In this document: positions 43,944 through 52,674 of the stretch, one piece after another | How positions within the stretch are numbered: the stretch's first letter is position 1 | Layout of the letters: the number at the start of each line of letters is the position of its first letter | Source of the DNA: Ensifer sp. LCM 4579 | Lineage (GTDB): Bacteria; Pseudomonadota; Alphaproteobacteria; Rhizobiales; Rhizobiaceae | Direction: 5' to 3' | Length of the DNA stretch: 64,000 bases | Assembly: GCF_001854885.1 (NCBI RefSeq) | Contig: NZ_MDDV01000009.1 | Coordinates: forward strand, 1 to 64,000 | Translations under genes and position numbers: made by a program | Notes under the pieces: generated by a model | What the model was told of the DNA's origin: nothing | Databases searched by the model: none | Seen by the model: the letters and a program-made list of their open reading frames with translations, nothing else

Positions 43944-43983
43944 TTGTTTCAAAGAACATTCTGCACTTGCAATTTTGAAACAA
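43944..43983. promoter_or_regulatory. RpiR-type operator between importer and regulator
   Basis: TTGTTTCAAA (43944-43953) and TTTGAAACAA (43974-43983) are perfect 10-bp inverted repeats with a 20-bp spacer, centred three helical turns apart. They lie in the 189-bp divergent gap between the LivM-LivG and RpiR genes. Sites of GAAA/TTTC type are usual for RpiR regulators. Binding is inferred. Confidence 0.72.
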
Positions 43984-44026
43984 ACATTAGATTGTGAAGG
44001 CGCACCATTGTCGTTAGGAGGCAGAA

Positions 44027-44956
44027 ATGGCGATCCGGGATCGGTTGACGGACGGAGCAATCACCTTCACGCGGTCGGAGTTGAAGATCGTGCGACAGCT
44101 CCTGTCGAATTATCCCGCGGCGGGGCTGAACACTGTCGCGCATCTTGCGGCCTCCGCCGGCGTCAGTAATCCGACCGTCGTACGTTTCGCCAACAAGCTC
44201 GGCTTCGAGGGTTATCCCGAATTCCAGCAGGCGCTGCTCGACGAAGTGCAGGAGCGGATGAGTTCGCCGCTGACGATGCTGGACGAGCGTCAGCCGTCGC
44301 CGGAGCAGGAGAATTTTTATCAGCATTTCTTGCGCGCCAGCGTGCATGCGCTCGAATCCGCCATGCAGATGCTGCCGTCGGAGGATTTCGAAGCGGCGGT
44401 CGCGGCCGCGGCCGACACGAGCGCCCGCATCCATTGTCTTGGCGGCCGCTTCAGCGGCTTTCTCGCCGGGCTGCTCTGGTCGCATATGAAGCAGTTGCGC
44501 AGCGATACCCGCTGGATCAACGGCAGCCGCGCGGACCAGGTCGACCACCTCGTCGATCTCGGCAAGCGCGACTTGCTCTTCGTCTATGATTATCGCCGCT
44601 ATCAGAATGACACGGTCCGGTTCGCGCGGCAGGCATCGGTGCAGGGCGCGCGGATCGTGCTCTTCACCGACCGCTGGCTATCCCCGATCGCCGATTTCGC
44701 CGATGTCACGTTGACGGTGCCGGTCGATACCGTTTCGCCCTACGACACGATGGTGCCGGCGGTCGCCCAGACCGAGGCGCTGGTCGCGGCCCTGACCGGG
44801 CGTCTCGCCGGCCAGTCGCGCGCCCGCATCGAAAAGATGGAAGAGCTCAGGCGCAGCCACGCCATCACCGAGGACGCCCTCAACCGCACACCAAAGAAGC
44901 GCGATGGACTTCGGCTGGCGGGAAAGGAAACTGAAAGCATGGGAGAAATCGAATGA
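44027..44956 (+). CDS. MurR/RpiR-family transcriptional regulator
   Basis: A 309-residue regulator: N-terminal helix-turn-helix (about 10-85, NTVAHLAASAGVSNPTVVRFANKLGFEGYPEFQ) and C-terminal SIS domain (about 125-265, IHCLGGRFSGFLAGLLW, then VFDYRR-like sugar-phosphate fold, VLFTDRWLSPIADFAD). A GGAGG motif precedes the ATG. Its stop overlaps the cysteine hydrolase start by 4 bases. It should control the divergent importer and its own downstream genes. Confidence 0.92.
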   Translation: MAIRDRLTDGAITFTRSELKIVRQLLSNYPAAGLNTVAHLAASAGVSNPTVVRFANKLGFEGYPEFQQALLDEVQERMSSPLTMLDERQPSPEQENFYQHFLRASVHALESAMQMLPSEDFEAAVAAAADTSARIHCLGGRFSGFLAGLLWSHMKQLRSDTRWINGSRADQVDHLVDLGKRDLLFVYDYRRYQNDTVRFARQASVQGARIVLFTDRWLSPIADFADVTLTVPVDTVSPYDTMVPAVAQTEALVAALTGRLAGQSRARIEKMEELRRSHAITEDALNRTPKKRDGLRLAGKETESMGEIE

Positions 44957-45615
44957 GTGCCGTCACGGCAAGGGTCGGGGATGACATTTTGAGGCGCGAC
45001 AGCAAGTACGAGCAGGGCCGCACGGCAGTGCTTTTCGTCGACATGCAGCGCATCTGGTGCGAGCCCGAGCTCGACCCGACCCATCCGCAGGGCGCCGAAA
45101 GCTATTACCACCGCCGGCTCCGCGAGACCGTAGTTCCGAACCAGGTGCGCATCCTCGAGGCGGCCCGCGCAGCCCCCTGCAACGTTCTGCATACCATCAT
45201 CGAGAGCCTGACGCTCGACGGCCGCGACCGTTCGCTCGACCACAAGCTCTCCAACATGCACGTCCCGAAGGGGGCGCCCGAGGGGGAAATCATTGCCGCG
45301 CTTCATCCGGTGGTGAACGAGATCGTGCTGCCGAAGACCTCCTCCGGAGTCTTCAATTCGACCAATATCGATTACGTGCTGCGCAACCTCGATACGCGCT
45401 ACCTGATCGTCGCCGGCGTCATCACCGACCAGTGCGTCGATATGGCGGTTCGCGATGCGGCCGATCGTGGCTATCTCGTCACGGTGGTCGAGGACGCCTG
45501 CGCGACCTATAGCCAGGAGCGCCATGACGCGGCACTTCGCGCCTATGCCGGCTATTGCTGGACGACCGACACGCAAACCGTGGTCGACCGGCTTCAGGCC
45601 CTGCGCCGCGCCTAA
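44953..45615 (+). CDS. Isochorismatase-like cysteine hydrolase (amidase)
   Basis: A 220-residue member of the isochorismatase fold. The catalytic triad is visible: Asp30 (LFVDMQ), Lys128 (LPKTSSG) and Cys161 (ITDQCVDMA), with the conserved cis-peptide area GVITD. This triad marks amide-hydrolysing members (biuret hydrolase, N-carbamoylsarcosine amidase, nicotinamidase) rather than true isochorismatases. It is coupled to the RpiR gene and near the Liv-type importer, so it probably attacks the imported amide or ureide. The exact substrate is unknown. Confidence 0.9.
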   Translation: MSAVTARVGDDILRRDSKYEQGRTAVLFVDMQRIWCEPELDPTHPQGAESYYHRRLRETVVPNQVRILEAARAAPCNVLHTIIESLTLDGRDRSLDHKLSNMHVPKGAPEGEIIAALHPVVNEIVLPKTSSGVFNSTNIDYVLRNLDTRYLIVAGVITDQCVDMAVRDAADRGYLVTVVEDACATYSQERHDAALRAYAGYCWTTDTQTVVDRLQALRRA

Positions 45616-45987
45616 TGCATGTCGCCCAAAAGTGTGAAGTAGTTTTGGGACAACGACATGCATGAAAACAAAGAACTGAAGTGTGTGGCACGAATACGAT
45701 CACAGTACCCGACAGTAACGTCATTTGGGTTTGGCGGCTCTTTTTTGCCCTCATCCCTGTGCTTGTCACAGGGATCCAGCAGCGCCGCGTCTGCGGCGCG
45801 GAAGAGTCTTTTCAGCCCAAGGACTTGGGCTGGCTGGATTCCTGTGACAAGCACAGGAATGAGGGATGAGGTGAGTGTTGCCCTACCACCAACCGGCGTA
45901 GGCAGCAGGAGCTGAGGTCGTGATGTGGAATACGATTAGACGCGACGCGCCTTAGCGCTTCGGCGCGAAAACCGGACACGGTTTTCG
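45614..45987. repeat. Composite RIME element with nested 31-bp inverted repeats
   Basis: Begins with the same ATGCATGTCGCCCAAAAGTG block as 17836. A second palindrome then appears: arms 45750-45780 and 45833-45863 (29 of 31 pairs), enclosing two further hairpins (GCGCCGCG... and CAGCCCAAGG/ACTTGGGCTG). The part at 45921-45987 resembles the distal half of the first element and ends in a perfect hairpin CGAAAACC (45966-45973) with GGTTTTCG (45980-45987). It reads as one palindromic element inserted in another. It fills the gap before the glutamine-synthetase-like gene. Confidence 0.8.
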
Positions 45988-46092
45988 GATCGCATTATGC
46001 GTGGATTCAAAGATTTACTGCGTCCTTTGCGCGTCCCGAAGGGCGCAGGGCGCTGCAAGACGGCCATCAGAACAAGAGGAGAGGGGACCCCC

Positions 46093-47439
46093 ATGACCGA
46101 GACCGCGACAGGCAAAGCGCCATTCGATCTCACGGAGCTCGCGATGTTCGTGACCACCGATATCGCCGGCATCACCCGCGGCCGCAGCTTCGCCGCCAGT
46201 GAGATCGACGATTACATGAGGAAAGGTGTCGGCTGGGTGCCGGCCAATCTGGCGCTGACACCCTTCGACGAAATCGCCGAGGCGAACCCCTGGGGCTCCG
46301 CCGGTGACTTGAGGCTCATGGCCGGGCCCGAGAGCCGGGTGCGCGTCACCTGCCTGCCGGACGCGACGCCGCTGCATTTCTATCATGCGGACATTACCGA
46401 CCTTGGCGGAAATCCATGGGACTGCTGCGTTCGCAGCTTCCTGAAGCGGACGCTCGAAGAATTCGAGCGCGAGGCCGGGCTCAAAGTCGTTGCCGCAGTC
46501 GAGCAGGAGTTCCAGCTTCTCGGCGTCGACTGGCCCGAAGCGCCCTCCTTCAGCCTGCGCGCACAGCGCCGCGCCGATCCGTTCGGGCCGCTTTTGATGA
46601 CGGCGCTCGAGGAGGCCGGCGCGGAGCCGGAAATGTTCCTGCCGGAATACGGCAAGGACCAGTTCGAAATCACCTGTCGCGCTGCCGACGCGCTCATCGC
46701 CGCGGATCGTGGCGCGACGATCCGGATCATCGCCAGGGAGGTTGCGGCGCTCTTCGGCTGGCATGCGAGTTTCGCGCCGAAGACCAGTCCGGAGGGAGTC
46801 GGCAACGGCGTCCACCTGCATGTGAGTTTCACCGATCTCGATGGCAATCCGGCGACCTTCGATCCATCGCGGCCCGGCCGTCTATCGGCGGTCGCCGGCG
46901 CCTTCGCCGCCGGGGTGATCCGCCACCTGCCGGCGATCGCCGCCTTCACGGCGCCGTCCGTGCTTTCCTACAGCCGGCTCGTCCCGCATCACTGGAGCGC
47001 CGCCTACACGTGCCTCGGCGAGAAGAACCGCGAGGCGACGCTCAGGATCTGCCCGACGCTCGATATTGCCGGCAGCAATCCGGCCCGCCAGTTCAACATG
47101 GAGTACCGGGCAGCGGATGCCTGCGCGAGCCCGCATCTGTCGCTCGCCGTCGTGCTCAAGGCGGGCCTCGAAGGCATCAGGGCCGGTCTCGATCAACCGC
47201 CGCTCGTCAATTCGGATCCGTCCGAGCTTTCGGCGGAAGAACAGCAGAGGCTCGGCATTTGTCGCCTGCCTGAAAGCCTCGGGGAAGCGCTCGATACGCT
47301 GGCAGAAGACGAGGTCGTTACGGGCTGGTTCGCCAAGGAATTTCTCGATTGCTACGTCGCGATGAAGCGCAAGGAGATCGGGATCGTCGAGGACTTGTCC
47401 GCGGACGAACTCTGCAGCCGCTACGCGGCCGTCTATTGA
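46093..47439 (+). CDS. Glutamine synthetase family ligase (gamma-glutamyl-amine type)
   Basis: A 448-residue glutamine-synthetase-fold protein. Start at 46093 has GAGGAGAGGGG upstream; an earlier frame covers the RIME repeat. Metal and substrate blocks are seen: AAVEQEFQLLG (about 137-147), GKDQFEITCRAAD, NGVHLHVSF and NREATLRICP, and the catalytic-arm region FNMEYRAADACASPHL. Divergent members of this family (PuuA, GlnT, gamma-glutamylmethylamide synthetase) attach glutamate to amines. The neighbouring FGase-like gene could release the product. True glutamine synthesis is unlikely. Confidence 0.87.
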   Translation: MTETATGKAPFDLTELAMFVTTDIAGITRGRSFAASEIDDYMRKGVGWVPANLALTPFDEIAEANPWGSAGDLRLMAGPESRVRVTCLPDATPLHFYHADITDLGGNPWDCCVRSFLKRTLEEFEREAGLKVVAAVEQEFQLLGVDWPEAPSFSLRAQRRADPFGPLLMTALEEAGAEPEMFLPEYGKDQFEITCRAADALIAADRGATIRIIAREVAALFGWHASFAPKTSPEGVGNGVHLHVSFTDLDGNPATFDPSRPGRLSAVAGAFAAGVIRHLPAIAAFTAPSVLSYSRLVPHHWSAAYTCLGEKNREATLRICPTLDIAGSNPARQFNMEYRAADACASPHLSLAVVLKAGLEGIRAGLDQPPLVNSDPSELSAEEQQRLGICRLPESLGEALDTLAEDEVVTGWFAKEFLDCYVAMKRKEIGIVEDLSADELCSRYAAVY

Positions 47440-47449
47440 GGATTGTTCG

Positions 47450-48265
47450 ATGACTTCGCCAATGGCCATCAAAGATATAGATCGACCGCGCCACGATCCG
47501 AGCCAGCCGCTGCTGGCGATCGACGAGCCGCCGCCCTATGCCGTCTTCAATCCGGACGGTGCCGCGCCGATCCTGCTCCTCTGCGAGCATGCCTCCAACC
47601 GCATACCCCGCGCGCTCGGCGACATGGGCCTGTCCTCCCACGACCGCCAGCGACACATCGCCTGGGATATCGGCGCGCTGGCGCTGGCGCAGCATCTGAG
47701 CCTCAGCCTCGACGCTCCTCTCTTCTTCACCAACTATTCGCGGCTCGTCATCGACTGCAACCGGCCGCTCTCGGCGCCCTCCTTCATCCCCGAGGTCAGC
47801 GAGACGACGGAAATCCCGGCGAACCGCGATTTGAGCCAGGCGGAACGGCAGCAGCGGATCGACATGCTCTTCACGCCGTTTGCGAAGGCAGTCACGCGTC
47901 GCCTCGAGCTCTTCGAAGCGAGGCGAGAGCGACCCTTTGTCGTTGGTGTCCACAGCTTCACGCCGGTCTATTTCGGGCGGCAGCGCCCCTGGCAGGCCGG
48001 CATCCTCTACGGCGAGGCCGTCGATTTTGCGCGATCGCTGATCCGGGCCCTAGGCAGCGAAAGCGGACTGACGATCGGCGACAACGAGCCCTACACCATC
48101 CATCCGGACGAGGACTACACGGTTCCCGTCCATGCCGACGCGCGCAAGCTGCCGGGCGTGCTCCTCGAGGTGCGACACGACCTGATCGGCGACGCGGCCG
48201 GCGTCGCCGCCTGGGGAGAACGGCTGACGCGGCACCTGAAGGCCAGTTATACCAAATCTCGATGA
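47450..48265 (+). CDS. N-formylglutamate amidohydrolase family protein
   Basis: A 271-residue protein of the FGase family, which hydrolyses N-acylated glutamate. Blocks seen: ILLLCEHASNRIPRALGD (His/Asn metal area, about 42-60), NYSRLVIDCNRP and FVVGVHSFTPVYFG. It starts 10 bases after the ligase stop. The last five codons (Tyr-Thr-Lys-Ser-Arg) and the stop lie inside the left terminal repeat of the 313-bp element, so the original C-terminus was probably different. In the histidine pathway the enzyme is HutG-like, but here the context is amine or amide use. Confidence 0.87.
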   Translation: MTSPMAIKDIDRPRHDPSQPLLAIDEPPPYAVFNPDGAAPILLLCEHASNRIPRALGDMGLSSHDRQRHIAWDIGALALAQHLSLSLDAPLFFTNYSRLVIDCNRPLSAPSFIPEVSETTEIPANRDLSQAERQQRIDMLFTPFAKAVTRRLELFEARRERPFVVGVHSFTPVYFGRQRPWQAGILYGEAVDFARSLIRALGSESGLTIGDNEPYTIHPDEDYTVPVHADARKLPGVLLEVRHDLIGDAAGVAAWGERLTRHLKASYTKSR

Positions 48266-48561
48266 TAGGAACCGATAGGACCGGCTCGATCGGTCTGTCT
48301 GGCTAGGAGAGGCTCGCAGGACGATGCTATTGCATCCGCGGGTTTAACCCGAGGAGCAAGGGTCTCGACGACGCCAGACGGACCGAGAAGCCGGCCGTAG
48401 GTGGTGGCCTATGGCTGATCGTGGGCGTCGTTGCGATGCTTGATCCTCGGGTTAAACCCTGGGTTAAACCCGAGGATGCGAAAGCATCGCTCTGCGCACC
48501 GCGCCTAGCCCACGACCAGCCATAGGCCATCCTATCGGTTCCTATCATCGAGACTTGGTAT
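48249..48561. mobile_element. 313-bp MITE-like element with 32-bp terminal inverted repeats
   Basis: Left terminal repeat 48249-48280 and right terminal repeat 48530-48561 are complementary in 31 of 32 positions (start ATACCAA, end TTGGTAT). Internal inverted repeats include CCTATGGCTGATCGTGGGC against GCCCACGACCAGCCATAGG, and CCTCGGGTTAAACCC directly facing GGGTTAAACCCGAGG. No open reading frame fills it, so it is non-autonomous. It carries the stop codon of the FGase-like gene. A right-half copy sits at 90-191. A few bases up to the PepT stop at 48617 hold nothing else. Confidence 0.87.
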
Positions 48562-48616
48562 CAGGTGAGGCGGTTATGGCCCCGAATTCCGAGTAAGGGT
48601 GAGAAGCAGTGCAGTG

Positions 48617-49849
48617 CTAAACGCGCTCCGCCCAGATCTTCGCCAGTTCGACGATCGTCTTCACCGCTTTCTCCATGTCCTGCCGGCTGATCCATTCGAG
48701 CGGCGAATGAAAGGCATGGCCGCCGGCGAAGAGGTTCGCCGACGGCAGGCCCATGAAGGAGAGGCGTGAACCGTCGGTGCCGCCGCGGATGCTGCCGCGC
48801 ACCGGCACCATGCCGGCGCGACGGATCGCCTCCATGGCATTGTCGACGACCTCCGGATGGCGATCGAGGATCGTCTTCATGTTGCGATATTGCTCCCTGA
48901 CCTCGAAGGCATAGGTGGAGCCGGGATAATCCAGCATCACGCTCCTGGTCAGGTCCCGCAGCATCTCTTCCTTGGCGGCAAGGCCCTCCTCTTCGAAATC
49001 GCGGACGATGAAGCTCACCAGCGCCCTTTCCATCGAGCCGGTGACGCCGGTCGGATGGACGAAGCCCTCGCGGCCCTCCGTCGTCTCCGGCGCCACGGTT
49101 CTCGGCAGCCGCGCCACGATCGCCGCGGCGATCTTGATGGCGTTTTCCATCTTGTCCTTGGCAAAGCCCGGATGGATCGCGACGCCGTGTATGGTGATGT
49201 CGACGCGGTCGGCCGAGAAGGTCTCGTCCTCGATATGGCCGGCCGTCTCGCCGTCGACCGTGTAGGCGAAATCGGCGCCGAGGGCCTCGATGTCCACCTT
49301 GTCGACACCGCGCCCGATCTCCTCGTCAGTGGTGAAGAGCAGCTTGATCGTGCCGTGCCGGATGTCGGAATTGGAGACAAGGACCTCGGCCGCCGTCATG
49401 ATCTCGGCGATGCCGGCCTTGTCGTCGGCGCCGAGCAGGGTCGTGCCGTCGGTGGTGATGATGTCGTTGCCGATCTGGTCGGCGAGGGCCGGATTGTCGC
49501 TGACGCGGATCACCTGCTGCGGGTGGCCGGGAAGCGGAATGTCGCCGCCGTCATAATGCCGGACGATCTGCGGCCTGACATTCGTGCCGGTAAAGTCGGG
49601 CGCCGTATCCATATGCGAGCAGAAGCAGATGACCGGCACCGGCCTATCGACATTGGACGGGATCGTTGCGTGGACATAGCCGTGCTTGTCCATATGCGCG
49701 TCGGCAAGACCGATCGCCAGCAGCTCCTCGACCAGCAGGCGGCCAAGATTCTTCTGCTTTTCCGTGGAGGGCTGCGTCAGCGACAGGGGGTCCGATTGGG
49801 TGTCGATGACGACGTAGCGCAGGAAGCGGTCGGTAACGGTTTCGATCAT
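48617..49849 (-). CDS. pepT: Peptidase T (tripeptidase), M20 family
   Basis: A 410-residue aminotripeptidase from the ATG at 49849 (MIETVTDRFLRYV). Zinc-site blocks are intact: FCSHMDTAPDFTG, LLGADDKAGIAEIMTAAE, TTDEEIGRGVDK and GGTDGSRLSFMGLPSANLFAG, with GVAIHPGFAKDKMENAIKIA between. Size and order match PepT, which trims N-terminal residues from tripeptides in the cytoplasm. It stands alone, opposite to the dodecin gene, with a mosaic repeat upstream. Confidence 0.94.
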   Translation of the reverse strand: MIETVTDRFLRYVVIDTQSDPLSLTQPSTEKQKNLGRLLVEELLAIGLADAHMDKHGYVHATIPSNVDRPVPVICFCSHMDTAPDFTGTNVRPQIVRHYDGGDIPLPGHPQQVIRVSDNPALADQIGNDIITTDGTTLLGADDKAGIAEIMTAAEVLVSNSDIRHGTIKLLFTTDEEIGRGVDKVDIEALGADFAYTVDGETAGHIEDETFSADRVDITIHGVAIHPGFAKDKMENAIKIAAAIVARLPRTVAPETTEGREGFVHPTGVTGSMERALVSFIVRDFEEEGLAAKEEMLRDLTRSVMLDYPGSTYAFEVREQYRNMKTILDRHPEVVDNAMEAIRRAGMVPVRGSIRGGTDGSRLSFMGLPSANLFAGGHAFHSPLEWISRQDMEKAVKTIVELAKIWAERV

Positions 49850-49884
49850 GGGCGGTTCCACTGCATTGTTGCACCGATGGCTAT

Positions 49885-49988
49885 ACAGCGCCGCGCGTCT
49901 TATCAGACGGGCTAAGGTCGCTGCAACTCTCTGGATCTGCGCATCGAGCTTTCCGAAAATCTGGTCGATTTTCGGGCCGATGCGCTGG
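49885..49988. repeat. Mosaic palindromic element (module A plus module B)
   Basis: Module A (ACAGCGCCGCGCGTCT, partner AAGGTCGCTG) is followed by module B, CTGCGCATCGAGCTTTCCG with its partner hairpin around GATTTTCGGG and GATGCGC. The same A plus B order occurs inverted at 53193-53292. It occupies part of the 49850-50197 gap; no gene is supported in the rest. Confidence 0.83.
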
Positions 49989-50197
49989 CGCGAGGCGGCA
50001 CCGAGGTGAATGGGAGAGCGCGTTCGCCGCGCGCATTCATGTTCTCGCGCGCTTTTGCTGGCGCTTCAATCCCAACGGGCGCATGATTGCCGGGCAGTGG
50101 GGCGGGCTTCCCGACCCTTAAATGCGATGGCTGGCCTCGGTCGAGGCGAGCCGAAACCTTAGCCATGCGCAACCAGCAGCCCATTGAGGAGGATAAG

Positions 50198-50407
50198 GTG
50201 AGCGGACACGTTTACAAGAAGGTGGAACTGATCGGCAGTTCGCCGGTCTCGATTGACGAGGCCATCCAAACGGCGATCTCCCGAGCCTCACAGTCGATGC
50301 GAAACCTCGACTGGTTCGAAGTCGACCAGGTCCGGGGTCAGATCGTCAACGGCAAGGTGGCGCACTACCAGGTGGTGATGAAGGTCGGATTCCGCATCGA
50401 GGAATAG
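50198..50407 (+). CDS. Dodecin-family flavin-binding protein
   Basis: A 69-residue dodecin starting at GTG 50198 with GAGGAGG six bases upstream. Typical sequence: VYKKVELIGSSPVSIDEAIQ, then RNLDWFEVDQVRGQIVNG and YQVVMKVGFRIEE. Dodecins form hollow 12-mers that store flavin and protect it. The Trp in NLDWFEV is the residue that stacks on the flavin in bacterial dodecins. A longer open frame upstream begins at 50087 but lacks family similarity. Confidence 0.93.
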   Translation: MSGHVYKKVELIGSSPVSIDEAIQTAISRASQSMRNLDWFEVDQVRGQIVNGKVAHYQVVMKVGFRIEE

Positions 50408-50462
50408 GCTGTGGGTTTGGCGATCCGCGAGCAATCTCCTCGCGGATCGCTGCAACGCGAAG

Positions 50463-50864
50463 TCAGCGCCAGGCACCCGACCAGTAGCGGTCCTTCAGAT
50501 CGCCGAGGCGATCTTCGATATTGGCGATGATGTCCTCCATGCGCGAGGACCGCCGCGAGGGCCAGTAGGGGCGGGCGGTGGCTGCCAAGACCAGCGCGAC
50601 GAGCCCGACAACCGCAAGCGCGGTCCAGGCGGGATGCTCGCGTGCCACGGCGCCGGCCCGGCGGCTCGTATCCATGACCGTGTTCGTGACCGCCCTGCCG
50701 GAGGTAATGCCCATTTCGGTGAGCGTGTCCTTCAAGGCATTGACCTGTTCGCGAAGCGAGCGGACTTGCTCCTCGACGCTTTGCTCCGGAACGCCGACCT
50801 TTCCCGATTTCGGGTCGATGACGCCGCGCGGAACGGCGGAACCGAGCGATCTGTTCTGTGCCAT
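50463..50864 (-). CDS. ElaB/YqjD-like membrane-anchored stress protein
   Basis: A 133-residue protein from the ATG at 50864 (GGAGG upstream). A coiled-coil region about 28-60 (VEEQVRSLREQVNALKDTLTEM) is followed by a C-terminal membrane helix (AWTALAVVGLVALVLAATA, about 80-100) and a basic tail. This layout matches ElaB/YqjD/DUF883 proteins, which bind ribosomes at the inner membrane in stationary phase. The role here is inferred from that family. Confidence 0.75.
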   Translation of the reverse strand: MAQNRSLGSAVPRGVIDPKSGKVGVPEQSVEEQVRSLREQVNALKDTLTEMGITSGRAVTNTVMDTSRRAGAVAREHPAWTALAVVGLVALVLAATARPYWPSRRSSRMEDIIANIEDRLGDLKDRYWSGAWR

Positions 50865-50989
50865 TTGCTGATCCTCCATCAATTGCATGTTCGGTTGGGC
50901 GACTGTCCGGGAGGGAAACGGCAGGTTGGCTTGCTGGGTTCCGTTCTTGGGCAACGCTCCTTCAGGGGAGATGCTCGAAAAAGGCCGCA

Positions 50990-52366
50990 TCACATCTCGC
51001 CGGAACTGGCGGCGGACGGATCAGATCGCTGGCGGCAGCCAGTCTCCCGATCGGCCATCGCCTCCAGATAGCCCGCGGCCCCGGAACGCTTCATGGCCAC
51101 GAAGCCGCGATATCTCCTGCGGACGTCGCCAAGGTCTTCCGCATTGGCGATCGTCCGGCATGCATCCTCCATCACGAGATCGGCGTGGCGCTCAAGCGTC
51201 GCGACACGGTTCGGTTGACGCTCGCAACTGACGACGGCCGTCAAAACATCGAGAATCCTGATCAATACGGCAGTGCTACCCAACCCGCTTTGCCGGATCA
51301 TGTGAAACATGACGTCGACAAGCCCCTCATAATCCACCGCCGGCATGACCAGGCCCGCCTTGCCGTCGTGGAGGACGACACCGCTCGGCAGACGCAATGG
51401 CGCCAGATCGCACAGAGCTGCGCCGAGGCGGTCGATAACGCTGATCGCCGTGTGAGGGTCGTTCACGCCCGGCGAGAGGGCACGAATCGCGACTTCGACA
51501 AGCTGTCTTATCGCGAATTCGATATCGTCGGCGCCGCTGCGGTCCCAACCGAGCGCGGTGGCGCTGCGGATTGCCTCTTCGACACCGTCGACCGGCGGTT
51601 TGACAAGGGCGATCGGTGCCCCGGGGAATACGCGATCACCGGGCCTGACGAGCAAACGGATGGCTGCGTGCCTGTCTGCTGCCCATTTTGCCAGGCTGGA
51701 CTGATCAAGCTGCTGAAGATAGCCGCGCCGCTGATCGACGACGGGGACGGCATCGCGCCAAAAAACCGGCGGTGGCGGTCGAGACTGCGGCCCATCGGCG
51801 GACAGGCCGTCGATCGCACGGCTGACATCACCGCTCACCAGGTCGATCACCGTGTCGACATTGATCCGCCCCGCCATATGGCCGACGAAATACACCAGCA
51901 TTGCGACGCAGACGAAAGCGAGGCCGACGCCGACCGTAAGGGCGAGATGCGGAACGAAGGCACCCTCGGCCTCGGTGCGGACCGTCCTGAGCACCATCAG
52001 GGCGTAGGAGAAGGTGCCGAGAAATGCCCCCAGGACCGTCTGGTTGCCGCGGTCTCTCGTGAAGTTGTGCAACAGCCGCGGGCCCATCTGCTGGGCCGCC
52101 AGTGAAAGTGCCGCGATGGTAATGGTAAAGACGGTGCCGGCAATGCCGATCGTCGTGGAGGCGACCGCACCCAACAGCGTGCGGGCGCCTTCCGCCCCGC
52201 CATTGTAGAGCCAGGCGCTTTCGACCATCCATTGAGGAACGGCGCCGCTCTGGTCGAGACGGACCAGCATCAAAGCGAGAAGAACTCCACCGGCGGTGAG
52301 GATCGCCGGGAGGATCCAAAAGCTCTCGTCGATCGCCGCGAGAGCCTGGTTGAGGCGTGCCTTCAC
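50990..52366 (-). CDS. DUF2254 membrane protein
   Basis: A 458-residue predicted inner-membrane protein of the DUF2254 family. Start is the GTG at 52366 with GGAGGTC upstream; an earlier frame extension is Arg-rich. Four helices lie in the N-terminal 190 residues (ILPAILTAGGVLLALMLV, TTIGIAGTVFTITIAALSLA, LGTFSYALMVLRTV, VGVGLAFVCVAMLVYFVGHMAG), then a long soluble domain with the family block NDPHTAISVIDRLGAAL. The function of the family is unknown; the small helices and cytosolic domain resemble a channel or sensor. Confidence 0.85.
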   Translation of the reverse strand: MKARLNQALAAIDESFWILPAILTAGGVLLALMLVRLDQSGAVPQWMVESAWLYNGGAEGARTLLGAVASTTIGIAGTVFTITIAALSLAAQQMGPRLLHNFTRDRGNQTVLGAFLGTFSYALMVLRTVRTEAEGAFVPHLALTVGVGLAFVCVAMLVYFVGHMAGRINVDTVIDLVSGDVSRAIDGLSADGPQSRPPPPVFWRDAVPVVDQRRGYLQQLDQSSLAKWAADRHAAIRLLVRPGDRVFPGAPIALVKPPVDGVEEAIRSATALGWDRSGADDIEFAIRQLVEVAIRALSPGVNDPHTAISVIDRLGAALCDLAPLRLPSGVVLHDGKAGLVMPAVDYEGLVDVMFHMIRQSGLGSTAVLIRILDVLTAVVSCERQPNRVATLERHADLVMEDACRTIANAEDLGDVRRRYRGFVAMKRSGAAGYLEAMADRETGCRQRSDPSAASSGEM

Positions 52367-52674
52367 GAGGAGACCTCCACGAAGCCCCGGACGACGGGCA
52401 TGCAATGATCTCGCAAGGCTAACCCCAAAGACGGTCTGGTAGTTCCCCTGTGGGCCGTGCGGTTGGTTCCGCGGGTGCCAAGCACCGGCGGCCGATCGCG
52501 CCTTTATCACGCAAGGCGGACCCGCTTCGTGGTCCCGTCGCTCACGGACGGGGCCGTTCCGCCACTGTCTTCTCCAGCGCCGTGGACGGTCTCGCTTGCA
52601 AGTGGCCTGCGACGACCTCCTATGGCAAGCGATGCCGGTGGGGCCGTCCGCCCCAACGCTTTTGCGGAATCCGC
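52367..52674. other. Intergenic region, no supported gene
   Basis: About 300 bases between the DUF2254 start and the FKBP stop. A plus-strand open frame at 52457-52738 overlaps the isomerase gene in antisense and has no recognisable motif. Confidence 0.5.
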
